NCBI GenBank assembly: GCA_017458105.1
Contig: JAFTGC010000017.1
Coordinates: 1 to 53,119 of the forward strand
Direction: 5' to 3'
Length of the DNA: 53,119 bases
Source of the DNA: Ruminococcus sp.
GTDB lineage: Bacteria; Bacillota; Clostridia; Oscillospirales; Acutalibacteraceae
Shown here piece by piece: positions 1 to 9,160 of this stretch. Positions within the stretch are counted from its first letter, which is position 1. The number at the start of each line of letters is the position of its first letter. The notes below the pieces were generated by a model. It had not been told where the DNA came from. It was given only the letters and a program-made list of their open reading frames with translations, and ran no database searches. A program made the position numbers and the translations under genes.

Positions 1-50
1 AGAAATGGCTTGATTTTTTCGGAGAAATAACATATTATTGCTAATATCCC

Positions 51-80
51 CCTCCGCTGACACTTTCAGCGGAGGATTTT
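51..80 (+). terminator. Intrinsic terminator of a gene left of the window
   Basis: A perfect 10-bp stem (CCTCCGCTGA at 51-60, TCAGCGGAGG at 66-75) with a 5-base loop is followed by ATTTTTAT. It ends a plus-strand gene lying mostly outside the window. Two plus frames are open at the very edge (stops at 28-30 and 42-44), so the last codons of that gene may be present, but the frame cannot be decided. Confidence 0.8.
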
Positions 81-144
81 TATGCCTAGTTATTATTATC
101 ACAAGTTTGCCCATATATAAGGGATTTATTAACAATTAAGTCAA

Positions 145-173
145 TTGAAAATCCGCACAGTTTATTATATAAT
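145..173 (+). promoter_or_regulatory. Sigma-A-type promoter of the LRR protein gene
   Basis: TTGAAA at 145-150 and a perfect TATAAT at 168-173 are separated by exactly 17 bases. The expected start of transcription is near 180, giving a leader of about 35 nt with AGGTG at 201-205 before the ATG at 215. Confidence 0.75.
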
Positions 174-214
174 TATTAAGATACCAAATTAATAGGAAAA
201 AGGTGATTTTTATT

Positions 215-2689
215 ATGATTTTAAAAAAATCTATGAGTTTGATTTTGTCTGCAATTGTAATTTGCAGTGTTTTTACCGTAATGCCAATTTCGGCAAGTTC
301 GGCAGAAACTGACACTGCAGACTCCTTTGCGGATAGCACCACTGACGCACTCAGCGGTCAAACAGGAGATATTAACTGGAAGTTTACCGAAAGTACAGGT
401 GTACTCAGACTTTGGGGACAAGGTAAAACCGAAGAATTCAAAACAACCAACGATATACCATGGGAAAGTCAAAAATCCTTAATCAAATCAATAGTTGTTA
501 AAGAGGGAGTAACCTACATAGGTAAATGGGCATTTTATGATTGTACTAATGTCACAAAAGTAAGCCTTCCACAATCATTGACAAAAATGGGCGATAGTGT
601 ATTTTGCAACTGCCGTTCATTGGAAAAAATTACCCTCCCTGACGACCTGAAAATTATTCCGTCATCTGCTTTTGAGTACTGCTCATCTTTAAAAAAGTTT
701 AACCTACCAAAAAATCTTGAAATAATTAATGTTAATGCATTTGATTCTTGCATGGGACTGACAAGCCTTGATATTTCAGTAGGAAGCGAAGTAATAATTG
801 GAGGTGGTGCATTTGATCATTGTGTTTCTCTTAAAAGTGTAAACATCGGAGATGGAGTTAAAGAAATTTACAATGATGTATTTAGCAGTTGCAGTTCTCT
901 TGAAACTATAAACATTGGAGCCGGTGTTAAAACAATTCATTCACCGACTTTTAAAAACTGTGAAAAACTCAAAAAAATTACTGTTGCATCAGAAAACACC
1001 GCATTTACAACCATTGACGGTAATCTATACAATAAAAATAAAACCGAACTGATAGCCTATTGCCTAAACACCTCCGAAAAAACATTTACAATCCCTTCAA
1101 GCGTCAAAACTATTACCCAATGGGCTTTTTATATGGCTAAAAACCTCACTTCTATGACAATACCAAAAAATGTAACAAAAATTTGCGATAACGCATTCCG
1201 TGAATGCACCAACCTTAAAACAATAAATATTCAGGGTGATGTGGTCAATATCTGCGATTGTGCATTTTATGAAACCGCCTGGTATGAAAACAAAGCTGAC
1301 GGAATGGTTTACATAGGCAAAACTGCATATGATTACAAAGGTACATGTCCGGAAAAAGTAGAGATAAAAAGCGGTACTACTGCAATAGCCGGCGATTGCT
1401 TTTCAAGTACTGACATAAAAAATGTAGTTCTGCCAAACTCGCTTAAAATCATAGGCAGTACTGCTTTTAGGGAATGCACTTCTATTAAAAGTATAACGAT
1501 CCCAAACTCTGTAACAACAATTAACTCATATGCATTTTCCGGCTGTGAATCTCTGACAAATATAAAAATCCCAAATTCTGTAACAACAATTGACTTGGGT
1601 GCCTTTAAAAACTGTAAATCTTTTACAAGTATAACCTTTCCTGACAGCGTAAAAAATATCGGCGAACACATTCTCTATGGCTGTAAAGCTCTGAAAAAGG
1701 TTACTTTTCCAAAGGGTATAAAAACCATACCCGCATGGGCATTTGCTTTTTGTGAAAGCCTGACAGAAGCAGGTATTACCATTCCCGATACTGTAACCAC
1801 AATTGATTATTACTCATTCTACCATTGCCCGAGTCTTAAAAAGATTACAATACCAAAGGCCGTTACCAAAATAGAGCGGTACGCTTTTGGCTTTAAAAAC
1901 GAAAATAACATATCATACCAAAAAGACGATTTAACTATTTGCGGATACAGTGGCTCCGCTGCCGAAAAATATGCAAGTCAATACATTGTTAATTTTGAAG
2001 CCATTAAAGAGCAAACAACAACTGCCAAAAATAAAACAACCGTTAAAATTCCGACAAAAATCGCCACCGGCACCACTGCCACAATGGTTGATAAAATAAT
2101 TAAAAATCTTAAAACCGACGGCGATATTTCGGGCAGTCAGTTCCGCAAACTAAGTGCAAAACAAAAAAAGGCAACTAATACTTCAATTACAATCACTTGG
2201 AACAAAGTTAAGAATGCCAAAACATACACAATATACGGTGCAAAATGCGGCAAAAGCAACAGCTACAAAAAAATTAAAACCGTAAAAACCACTTCTTTAA
2301 CACAGAAAAAGCTCAAAAAAGGCACTTATTACAAATATGTTGTAGTTGCTTTTGACAAAAATAAAAAATCCGTTTCCACCTCTAAAACTCTGCATATTGC
2401 AACCACCGGAGGCAAAAACGGCAACCACAAAAGCATCACCACAAAGGCTAAAAAGAACAAAGTGACGCTGAAGGTGAAAGCTACCTTTAAACTTAAAGCA
2501 ACAGCAGTACCGCAGAGCAAAAAACTTACAGTTAAAAATCACCGCAAGATTAAATACGAAACAAGCAACAGCAAAATTGCAACCGTAAGTGCAAAGGGAG
2601 TTATCAAGGCTAAGAAAAAAGGCTCTTGTTATGTTTATGCTTATGCACAGAACGGCGTTTATAAAAAGATAAAAGTAACAGTTAAATAA
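215..2689 (+). CDS. Secreted BspA-type leucine-rich repeat protein with Fn3 and Ig-like C-terminus
   Basis: Probable secreted or surface adhesin of 824 residues; its ligand is unknown. The N-terminus has lysines, a hydrophobic segment and a likely cleavage after SASSA (about residue 28). Residues of roughly 60-600 are LRR_5/BspA repeats, seen as recurring blocks such as 'F.NC.SL..I.LP' and 'I.IPNSVTTI'. An Fn3-like domain (about 645-735) and a bacterial Ig-like Big_2 domain ending in KVTVK follow. The last 180 residues are very lysine-rich, which might favour retention on a polyanionic wall (inference). There is no LPXTG motif, dockerin or C-terminal anchor. A GTG at 203 is in frame, but ATG 215 has the better-spaced AGGTG site. 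Monocistronic, with its own promoter and terminator. Confidence 0.85.
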   Translation: MILKKSMSLILSAIVICSVFTVMPISASSAETDTADSFADSTTDALSGQTGDINWKFTESTGVLRLWGQGKTEEFKTTNDIPWESQKSLIKSIVVKEGVTYIGKWAFYDCTNVTKVSLPQSLTKMGDSVFCNCRSLEKITLPDDLKIIPSSAFEYCSSLKKFNLPKNLEIINVNAFDSCMGLTSLDISVGSEVIIGGGAFDHCVSLKSVNIGDGVKEIYNDVFSSCSSLETINIGAGVKTIHSPTFKNCEKLKKITVASENTAFTTIDGNLYNKNKTELIAYCLNTSEKTFTIPSSVKTITQWAFYMAKNLTSMTIPKNVTKICDNAFRECTNLKTINIQGDVVNICDCAFYETAWYENKADGMVYIGKTAYDYKGTCPEKVEIKSGTTAIAGDCFSSTDIKNVVLPNSLKIIGSTAFRECTSIKSITIPNSVTTINSYAFSGCESLTNIKIPNSVTTIDLGAFKNCKSFTSITFPDSVKNIGEHILYGCKALKKVTFPKGIKTIPAWAFAFCESLTEAGITIPDTVTTIDYYSFYHCPSLKKITIPKAVTKIERYAFGFKNENNISYQKDDLTICGYSGSAAEKYASQYIVNFEAIKEQTTTAKNKTTVKIPTKIATGTTATMVDKIIKNLKTDGDISGSQFRKLSAKQKKATNTSITITWNKVKNAKTYTIYGAKCGKSNSYKKIKTVKTTSLTQKKLKKGTYYKYVVVAFDKNKKSVSTSKTLHIATTGGKNGNHKSITTKAKKNKVTLKVKATFKLKATAVPQSKKLTVKNHRKIKYETSNSKIATVSAKGVIKAKKKGSCYVYAYAQNGVYKKIKVTVK

Positions 2690-2693
2690 ACAG

Positions 2694-2740
2694 AATCGAC
2701 CTCCGAAAGTCAATCTGACAAACGGAGGTCGATTTCGTTT
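2694..2740. terminator. Bidirectional terminator between the LRR gene and mgtE
   Basis: A 12-bp perfect stem (AATCGACCTCCG at 2694-2705, CGGAGGTCGATT at 2723-2734) separates the two convergent genes. T-rich sequence follows on the plus strand and also beyond the hairpin on the minus strand, so it can serve both. Confidence 0.8.
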
Positions 2741-2745
2741 TATGT

Positions 2746-4125
2746 TTATAAATGCAATACACTTGTGGCAATCAAAAAATAAACCGCAAGGCTGATGGCG
2801 TCAACAATAGTTGTGATAAACGGAGAAGCCATAACAGCAGGGTCAAAGCCCAGCTTATTGGCGAACATAGGCAGACAGCAGCCGAGGATTTTTGCCGCAA
2901 CAACTGTCACTATCAATGTAAGTGCAACAATTAACGCAACATTATAGTCGGCGGCAGAGTTACCCATAACCACTCCGTCAAACAGCCAAACCTTTAAGAA
3001 CGCAACCATTCCCAAAGCCACACCGCAAAGCAAAGCGACACGAATCTCTTTCCAAAGAACACGGAGAATATCCTTGAATTCAATTTCATCAAGCGACAAA
3101 GCACGGATAACCGTTACAGAAGCCTGCGAGCCTGAGTTACCGCCCGAGTCCATTAGCATAGGGATATAAGCGGTCAGCACAACCGATGCCGCCAGAGCAC
3201 TTTCAAACGAACTGATAATAAGCCCTGTAAAGGTGGCAGAAATCATCAGCAACAAAAGCCACGGGATACGGCTTTTCCAAGTTGAGAGTATGCCGATTTT
3301 GAGGTACGGCTTATCGGTATTAGGTGTAATCGCCGCCATTTTCTGAATATCCTCGGTAGCTTCCTCCTGCATAACATCCACGGCGTCGTCAACGGTAACA
3401 ATACCGACGAGTCTGTTCTCGGTATCCACAACAGGCAGTGCCAGAAAGTCATACTTTTTAATCATCTGTGCGACTTCTTCCTGGTCTGTAAAGGTATTGA
3501 CTGAAATTACATTTGTATCCATAATATCGCTGACCTTAACATCGTCCTCAGCCAGCAAAAGGTCTTTTATGGTGACAATACCACGCAATTTACTGAGGTT
3601 GTCGGCTACATAGCAGGTGTAGATTGTTTCTTTGTCAACACCTGTTCGCCTGATACGCTTTATTGCCTCCTCGGCAGTCATACCCGGACGCAGTATGACA
3701 AGCTCGGTTGTCATAATTGAGCCTGCACTGTCTTCCGGGAACTTGAGAAGCATATTAATCTTTTTTCTGTCCTCTGACGAGCTTTGCCGTAAAATTCGCT
3801 TAACTACATTTGCCGGCATTTCCTCAATCATATCAACAACATCGTCCATAAACATATCGTCAAGTACCTCTTTAAGCTCGGTATCGCTTAAAGAATGAAT
3901 AAGAAACTGCTGGGTGTCGTCGTCCATCTCAACAAAAACATCGGCGGCAATATCTTTTGGCAAAAGCCGATAGAGGATAGGCATTTTTTCGTCCTGCAAA
4001 TCCTCAAATATAAACGCAATGTCAACAGGATTCATTGTTGTGAGTATGTCACGCAGGGTTGCATATTTTTTGTTTTTCAGCAGGGTTTCGATAGTTTCCT
4101 GCAAGGTTACGGTGGTGGTTTCCAT
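2746..4125 (-). CDS. mgtE: Magnesium transporter MgtE
   Basis: Mg2+ channel/transporter of the inner membrane, 459 residues, the usual MgtE length. An acidic MgtE_N domain (about 30-130) and a CBS pair (about 135-260) form the cytosolic Mg2+ sensor in this family. About five membrane helices follow (285-459), including the conserved stretch 'MLMDSGGNSGSQAS', which in MgtE contributes to the pore region. The start has AAAGGAGA about 8 bases upstream. The gene has its own promoter and a leader of about 230 nt (see separate entries), so expression is probably controlled after initiation. Confidence 0.95.
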   Translation of the reverse strand: METTTVTLQETIETLLKNKKYATLRDILTTMNPVDIAFIFEDLQDEKMPILYRLLPKDIAADVFVEMDDDTQQFLIHSLSDTELKEVLDDMFMDDVVDMIEEMPANVVKRILRQSSSEDRKKINMLLKFPEDSAGSIMTTELVILRPGMTAEEAIKRIRRTGVDKETIYTCYVADNLSKLRGIVTIKDLLLAEDDVKVSDIMDTNVISVNTFTDQEEVAQMIKKYDFLALPVVDTENRLVGIVTVDDAVDVMQEEATEDIQKMAAITPNTDKPYLKIGILSTWKSRIPWLLLLMISATFTGLIISSFESALAASVVLTAYIPMLMDSGGNSGSQASVTVIRALSLDEIEFKDILRVLWKEIRVALLCGVALGMVAFLKVWLFDGVVMGNSAADYNVALIVALTLIVTVVAAKILGCCLPMFANKLGFDPAVMASPFITTIVDAISLAVYFLIATSVLHL

Positions 4126-4355
4126 CGAGAAGTCTCCTTTCTGTTATCTGTAATAAAAATAAATCAGAAGAAGCCCCCGGCAAGCCAACCGAATACCGCA
4201 TACACTCCAGACTATAAATCTAAAGGTGAGCTGATACGGAAAAACTCTGTTCTGCGGTATATCGGCAAAATACTTCGCCCGGGAACAGAGCCTAAATTAC
4301 CTTCGTTTTCCATTCAGTTCACCCCTTTTTAGTCTATTTGCATTAAATTACGCTA
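4126..4355 (-). promoter_or_regulatory. Long structured mgtE leader with possible H-type pseudoknot
   Basis: This 5' leader runs from the predicted transcription start near 4355 to the mgtE start and fills the 345-base gap upstream of the gene. In minus-strand order, stem 1 pairs CTCTGTTC (4290-4283) with GAACAGAG (4252-4245). The last eight loop bases, ATACCGCA (4260-4253), are perfectly complementary to TGCGGTAT (4200-4193) further downstream. The two 8-bp helices abut, which is the geometry of an H-type pseudoknot. Loop 1 holds a small GGC/GCC hairpin. GGTGA near 4327 can also pair with TCACC near 4225. I could not match it to the M-box or the yybP-ykoY Mn2+ riboswitch from memory. A ligand or function is not shown by the sequence. 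Confidence 0.5.
4212..4313 (-). CDS. Possible leader peptide (33 aa) upstream of mgtE
   Basis: A 33-codon ORF beginning MENEGNLGSV starts about 42 nt after the predicted mgtE transcription start. It is preceded by a strong Shine-Dalgarno sequence (AAGGGGTGA, 5 bases before ATG) and ends in TAG at 4214-4212. Its codons cover all of stem 1 of the leader pseudoknot, so a translating ribosome would open that structure. After the TAG the same frame stays open for 15 more codons to a TGA at 4166-4164. Whether the peptide is made is unknown; the ribosome binding site and position are the only support. Confidence 0.4.
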   Translation of the reverse strand: MENEGNLGSVPGRSILPIYRRTEFFRISSPLDL

Positions 4356-4361
4356 CCTTAT

Positions 4362-4391
4362 ATTTTACACCCAAAATGCGGATTATGTCAA
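4362..4391 (-). promoter_or_regulatory. Sigma-A-type promoter of mgtE
   Basis: On the minus strand a perfect TTGACA (4391-4386) is followed after 18 bases by TAAAAT (4367-4362). It is well placed to start the structured leader about 230 nt upstream of the mgtE ATG. Confidence 0.7.
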
Positions 4392-4426
4392 TTTATTTTC
4401 GGCATTTTATTTGTAAATATTTTTAG

Positions 4427-4455
4427 AAAAACCGTCCCAAAAGCTTGGGACGGTT
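4427..4455 (-). terminator. Intrinsic terminator of the PFOR gene
   Basis: An 11-bp stem (AACCGTCCCAA at 4430-4440, TTGGGACGGTT at 4445-4455) follows the PFOR stop on the minus strand and runs into TTTTT. It isolates mgtE from upstream transcription. Confidence 0.85.
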
Positions 4456-4470
4456 CAACTTTATTACAGA

Positions 4471-7400
4471 TTATTTATTTTCGGAATTTGATGCAAGATA
4501 AGAAAGATGTGCATACTTCTTAGCAGCATTATTCTCAGCCTCAGCAAAGAGTTTTTCTGCCTTTTCAGGGTTGCTTCTTGCAAGTGCGTTGTAACGAACC
4601 TCGCCCATAATGAAATCTCTGTACGGCTGTGAAGGTGCCTTACAGTCAAGCTGGAACGGATTCTTACCCTGGTCTGCAAGTCTTGGGTCATATCTGAATA
4701 TGTTCCAATAACCTGCCTCAACAGCCTTTTTCTCTTCAAGCTGGGCAATACCCATACCGCCCTTGATACCGTGGTTGATACACGGAGCGTAGCAGATGAT
4801 GATTGAAGGGCCGTTGTACGACTCAGCCTCTTTAAATGCCTTGAGGCACTGTGCGGTATTTGCACCCATAGCAACCTGAGCAGTGTAAACATAGCCGTAG
4901 CTCATTGCAATGGCAGCAAGGTCTTTCTTTTTAGTTGTTTTACCGCCGGCGGCAAACTGTGCAATTGCACCAATCTGCGAAGCCTTTGATGCCTGACCGC
5001 CTGTGTTCGAGTAAACCTCGGTGTCGAACACTACGATATTAACATTTTTGCCCGATGCAATAACATGGTCAAGACCGCCAAAGCCGATGTCGTAAGCCCA
5101 GCCGTCACCGCCGAAGATCCACATTGACTTTTTAGCAAGGGATGCCTTCTCTGCGAGGGTTTTGTCAATAACCTCTTTTAGTTCGCCGTCTGCAGAGGTT
5201 GCCTCAAGTGCAGCAATAAGAGCGTCTGTTGCTTCTCTTGATGCAGCAGAATCCTCGATGGTTTCCTTATATTTAGCGACAGCTTCCTTAACAGCGTCGT
5301 CAGATGTAAGCTCGCTGATTTTATCAACATAACCGAGCAATCTGTCCTTGATAGCTGTCTGAGCGAGGGTCATACCCAGACCGAACTCGGCATTATCTTC
5401 AAACAGTGAGTTGTGCCATGCAGGGCCAAAGCCCTTTTTATTAACTGTATAAGGTGTTGCAGGAGCAGAACCACCCCAGATTGAAGAACAACCTGTTGCG
5501 TTGGCTATGAACATTCTGTCGCCGAAAAGCTGTGTTGCAAGCTTTGCATAAGGTGTTTCGCCACAACCTGCACAAGCACCCGAAAATTCAAGCAACGGCT
5601 GCTTAAACTGGGTTGACTTAACATTCTTGTCAGTTGCAATAGCAGGCTTATCAGATGTTGTGATAGCATAGTCAAACACTGCCTGCAGTGGACGCTGACT
5701 GTCGATTGGCTTCATTGCGAGTGCAGGGTTTTCAGGATTTCTGTTACCCATACAGGATTTTACACAGGCACCGCAACCGGTACAGTCAAGTGTTGAAACT
5801 GCCATAACAAACTTTGTACCGTCCTTAACGCCCTTCATATCGGCAGAAGGAGTGTTTGCAGGAGCTGCTGCAAGCTCTTCAGGAGTCATAGCAATAGGGC
5901 GGATAACAGCGTGAGGGCATACCATTGAACAGATATTACACTGAATACAAGCTGACGGATTCCACTCAGGCACATCAACTGCAATACCACGCTTTTCATA
6001 AGCGGCAGAACCCTGCGGAGCCTCGCCGTCTACATAATCAATAAATGCAGAAACAGGCAGCTTGTTACCCTTATAAGCGTTTACAGGATTGAGGATTTTG
6101 TTTACATACTTAACAACTTCTTCTCTGCCCTCTGTTACAATAACATCATTTGCCTCTTCAACACTGTTTGCCCAATCAGCAGGTACATCAACTTTTACAA
6201 AGCTCTCCATACCTTTGTCAATGGCGTTATGGTTCATATCAACAATAGCCTGACCCTTTTTGCTGTAAGACTTTGTGGCAGCGTCCTTGAGGTATTTTTT
6301 AGCGTCTTCAGAAGGAATAATGTCGGCAATTTTGAAGAAAGCGGACTGAAGGATTGTATTAATTCTTGTACCAAGACCAATCTCTTTACCAAGGCTGATA
6401 CCGTCAATTGTATAGAAGTTTATGTTCTTCTCTGCGATCAACTTCTTCATCTTAGCAGGAAGTCTTTCGGAGAGCTCGTCGCCTTTCCAAGGGCAGTTAA
6501 GCAGGAACGAACCGCCGTCCTTGAGGTCCTCAACAATTTCGTACTTATCAACATACGAAGGGTTGTGGCAGGCTACGAAGTCAGCCTTAGAGATGTAGTA
6601 GGTTGACTTAATCGGCTTATTACCAAAACGAAGGTGAGATACGGTAAGACCGCCGGATTTTTTTGAATCATAAGCAAAATAACCCTGAGCATACATATCT
6701 GTATGGTCGCCGATAATTTTAATTGAGTTTTTATTTGCACCAACTGTACCGTCAGCACCAAGTCCCCAGAACTTACAGGATGTTGTGCCAACAGGTGTTG
6801 TATCAGGATTTTCAACAACAGGGAGAGAAAGATTTGTAACATCGTCAACAATGCCGATAGTGAATCTTCTCTTTGGAGAATCGGACTGTGCGTTTCTGTA
6901 AACAGCAACGATGTCGCCCGGAGTTGTATCCTTAGAACCAAGACCGTATCTGCCTGTGTAAACCGAAACATTTGCAAATTCGGAGGCATTGATAGCTGCA
7001 AGAACATCAAGATAGAGAGGCTCTCCGATAGAACCCGGCTCCTTTGTTCTGTCTAAAACAGAGATTGACTTAACTGTCTTAGGCAGCTCAGAAAGCAGAT
7101 AATCCGCAACAAAAGGTCTGTAAAGGTGAACCTTAAGCAAACCGACCTTTTCGCCGGCAGCGTTGAGGTAGTCCACAACTTCCTCTGTACAGTCGCATAT
7201 AGAACCCATAGCAACAATGATATGCTCTGCGTCCTCTGCACCGTAGTAATTAAACGGCTTGTAATTTGTGCCGAGCTTTTCGTTGACCTTGTTCATATAA
7301 TTAACAACAACCTCAGGAACAGCGTCGTAATACTTGTTACAAGCCTCTCTTGCCTGGAAGAAAATGTCGTCGTTCTGTGCTGTACCACGAATATGCGGAT

Positions 7401-8034
7401 GCTCAGGGTTAAGGGAACGGTTTCTGTAGGCTGCAACTGCGTCCCAGTCGAGCATATCAGCCAAATCCTCATAATCCCAGTATTCGATCTTCTGAATTTC
7501 GTGTGAAGTACGGAAACCGTCAAAAAAGTGCATAAAAGGCACTGAACCCTTTATTGCAGAAAGGTGGGCAACCGCTGCAAGGTCCATACACTCCTGAGGA
7601 TTGTTTGAACACAGCATTGCGTAACCTGTCTGACGGCAAGCGTAAATATCAGAATGGTCACCAAAAATAGAAAGTGCGTGGCTTGTAAGTGCACGAGCCG
7701 AAACATGAATGACAGAAGGCAAAAGCTCGCCTGCCATTTTGTACATATTCGGAATCATCAGCAGTAAGCCCTGTGAAGCGGTGTAGGTTGTGGTAAGAGC
7801 ACCCGCTGTTAAAGAGCCGTGAACAGCACCCGCTGCACCGCCCTCGCTCTGCATTTCAGTAACCTGAACTTCTCTGCCGAAAAGATTTTTTCTGCCGGCT
7901 GTCGCATACTTGTCAGTTTCATCAGCCATGGCAGATGATGGCGTGATCGGATAGATAGCAGCAACATCAGTAAACGCATATGAAACATGTGCGGTAGCAC
8001 TGTTGCCATCCATCGTTTTCATTTTTCTTGCCAT
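4471..8034 (-). CDS. nifJ: Pyruvate:ferredoxin (flavodoxin) oxidoreductase, single chain
   Basis: Oxidises pyruvate with CoA to acetyl-CoA and CO2 and reduces ferredoxin; a central enzyme of anaerobic fermentation in the cytosol. The 1187-residue length matches the homodimeric PFOR type. The N-terminal pyrimidine-binding part contains 'YPITPSS'. Two 4Fe-4S motifs lie near residues 692-703 (CIQCNICSMVCP) and 748-760 (CTGCGACVKSC). The thiamine-diphosphate part starts with CAGCGETPYAKL (about 818), has GDGWAYDIGFGG (about 975) and then NTGGQ. The start is fixed by AAGGAGG about 8 bases upstream of ATG. The gene is monocistronic, with a TATAAT at 8129-8124 as a plausible -10 and a strong terminator. 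Confidence 0.97.
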   Translation of the reverse strand: MARKMKTMDGNSATAHVSYAFTDVAAIYPITPSSAMADETDKYATAGRKNLFGREVQVTEMQSEGGAAGAVHGSLTAGALTTTYTASQGLLLMIPNMYKMAGELLPSVIHVSARALTSHALSIFGDHSDIYACRQTGYAMLCSNNPQECMDLAAVAHLSAIKGSVPFMHFFDGFRTSHEIQKIEYWDYEDLADMLDWDAVAAYRNRSLNPEHPHIRGTAQNDDIFFQAREACNKYYDAVPEVVVNYMNKVNEKLGTNYKPFNYYGAEDAEHIIVAMGSICDCTEEVVDYLNAAGEKVGLLKVHLYRPFVADYLLSELPKTVKSISVLDRTKEPGSIGEPLYLDVLAAINASEFANVSVYTGRYGLGSKDTTPGDIVAVYRNAQSDSPKRRFTIGIVDDVTNLSLPVVENPDTTPVGTTSCKFWGLGADGTVGANKNSIKIIGDHTDMYAQGYFAYDSKKSGGLTVSHLRFGNKPIKSTYYISKADFVACHNPSYVDKYEIVEDLKDGGSFLLNCPWKGDELSERLPAKMKKLIAEKNINFYTIDGISLGKEIGLGTRINTILQSAFFKIADIIPSEDAKKYLKDAATKSYSKKGQAIVDMNHNAIDKGMESFVKVDVPADWANSVEEANDVIVTEGREEVVKYVNKILNPVNAYKGNKLPVSAFIDYVDGEAPQGSAAYEKRGIAVDVPEWNPSACIQCNICSMVCPHAVIRPIAMTPEELAAAPANTPSADMKGVKDGTKFVMAVSTLDCTGCGACVKSCMGNRNPENPALAMKPIDSQRPLQAVFDYAITTSDKPAIATDKNVKSTQFKQPLLEFSGACAGCGETPYAKLATQLFGDRMFIANATGCSSIWGGSAPATPYTVNKKGFGPAWHNSLFEDNAEFGLGMTLAQTAIKDRLLGYVDKISELTSDDAVKEAVAKYKETIEDSAASREATDALIAALEATSADGELKEVIDKTLAEKASLAKKSMWIFGGDGWAYDIGFGGLDHVIASGKNVNIVVFDTEVYSNTGGQASKASQIGAIAQFAAGGKTTKKKDLAAIAMSYGYVYTAQVAMGANTAQCLKAFKEAESYNGPSIIICYAPCINHGIKGGMGIAQLEEKKAVEAGYWNIFRYDPRLADQGKNPFQLDCKAPSQPYRDFIMGEVRYNALARSNPEKAEKLFAEAENNAAKKYAHLSYLASNSENK

Positions 8035-8174
8035 TGGAATTCCTCCTTAAAATTTTCAAAACTATAGTTATACAAAAAAACTGCCGCAAAACAAAGCTAT
8101 GCCACGGCAAACTATATTTCATTATTATATTATCACTTTTATACAAAAAAGTAAAGTAAAAAAGTCTTTTTAGT

Positions 8175-8203
8175 TTGACAAAAATTTGCTTTTTGAGTAA
8201 GAT
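8175..8203 (+). promoter_or_regulatory. Sigma-A-type promoter of the CBS/CorC gene
   Basis: TTGACA at 8175-8180 and TAAGAT at 8198-8203 are 17 bases apart. It drives the plus-strand gene starting at 8275, divergent from PFOR. Confidence 0.7.
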
Positions 8204-8274
8204 TAGTATGGGTGTATGTAAGGCAACACCGCAATTGTTAATTTTTATTTCATTTGAAAGGATGTAAACGAAAA

Positions 8275-9135
8275 ATGCCTGACGACACAAACGGCTCACG
8301 AAAACACCTTTTTCAGAAAATTTTCGGTACAAAAACCCCTAAACAAGAGGAAAACAAAGCCGAGGAACAGATTTTAAACCTTGTTGAGGAGGGTCGTGAA
8401 AAGGGCTACCTCAAAAGCCAGACAGAAAATATAATTGTTAATCTTTTTGATTTTGACGATACAACCGCTTCTGAAATTATGACCCACCGCAAGGAGATGA
8501 CCGCTGTAGAGGACACCGAGGAACTCTCACGGATTGTTTCAACTGCAATAGAAAGCGGTTTTTCACGAATCCCGGTTTATCACGAATATATCGACAACAT
8601 AGTCGGCGTTTTGTATGTTAAAGATTTGCTCAAATATGTATGCTCATCTGTACCCGACAATTTTCGCATTACCGACATAACACGAGAGGTTATGTTTGTT
8701 CCACGGAGCAAAAACATAAGCCAGCTTTTTACCGAAATGACCAAACAGCGTATTCAGCTTGCCATTGTTGTTGACGAGTACGGCGGAACAGAAGGTATAA
8801 TCACTATGGAGGATATAATTGAGGACATTATGGGCAACATCCAGGATGAGTACGACAACGAAGACGAAGAGGTGACAAAGCTGTCAGAAAACAAGTTCAC
8901 TGTTGACGGCTCTACTCCTCTTGACGACATAAATCAGCTTACCGGATTTGACTTTGATTCTACCGACTGTGAAACAATAGCGGGATACATACTTGAACGA
9001 ACAGACTATGTTCCCTCGACAGGCGAACACCCTGTTGTAATCGAAAACGGCATAAAGCTCACCGTACTTCAGGTTGAGGACAGGCGTATAGCTAAAGTTT
9101 TGATTGAAAAAAACAAAAAAGATGAAAGCACCTAA
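8275..9135 (+). CDS. CBS-pair / CorC_HlyC-domain protein (CorC-like)
   Basis: Cytosolic protein of 286 residues with the layout of CorC-type proteins: a leader region, a CBS pair (about 70-200, containing FSRIPVY and VVDEYGGTEGIITMEDIIEDI) and a C-terminal CorC_HlyC transporter-associated domain (about 210-285). The CBS pair usually binds adenine nucleotides, and the family is linked to Mg2+/Co2+ efflux. The DUF21 membrane domain of the longer HlyC/CorC transporters is absent, so this would be an accessory or regulatory protein. A TTG at 8254 is in frame, but AAAGGATG at 8257-8264 precedes ATG 8275 at proper spacing, so 8275 is preferred. Confidence 0.85.
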   Translation: MPDDTNGSRKHLFQKIFGTKTPKQEENKAEEQILNLVEEGREKGYLKSQTENIIVNLFDFDDTTASEIMTHRKEMTAVEDTEELSRIVSTAIESGFSRIPVYHEYIDNIVGVLYVKDLLKYVCSSVPDNFRITDITREVMFVPRSKNISQLFTEMTKQRIQLAIVVDEYGGTEGIITMEDIIEDIMGNIQDEYDNEDEEVTKLSENKFTVDGSTPLDDINQLTGFDFDSTDCETIAGYILERTDYVPSTGEHPVVIENGIKLTVLQVEDRRIAKVLIEKNKKDEST

Positions 9136-9160
9136 AATATTTATCCCCAAATACAACAGT

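Noticed and set aside
1..44. 3' end of a gene from the left
   Set aside because: Two different frames are open to the edge and end at 30 and 44; with fewer than 15 codons the true frame cannot be chosen, so only the terminator is listed.
4126..4355. M-box (Mg2+) riboswitch or yybP-ykoY Mn2+ riboswitch
   Set aside because: The conserved cores I remember for these families are not in the mgtE leader. It is reported as an unassigned structured leader instead.
8073..8109. Terminator-like hairpin in the PFOR leader
   Set aside because: TGCCG/CGGCA gives only a 5-bp stem with an 18-base loop before a T-run. Too weak to call an attenuator without comparison.
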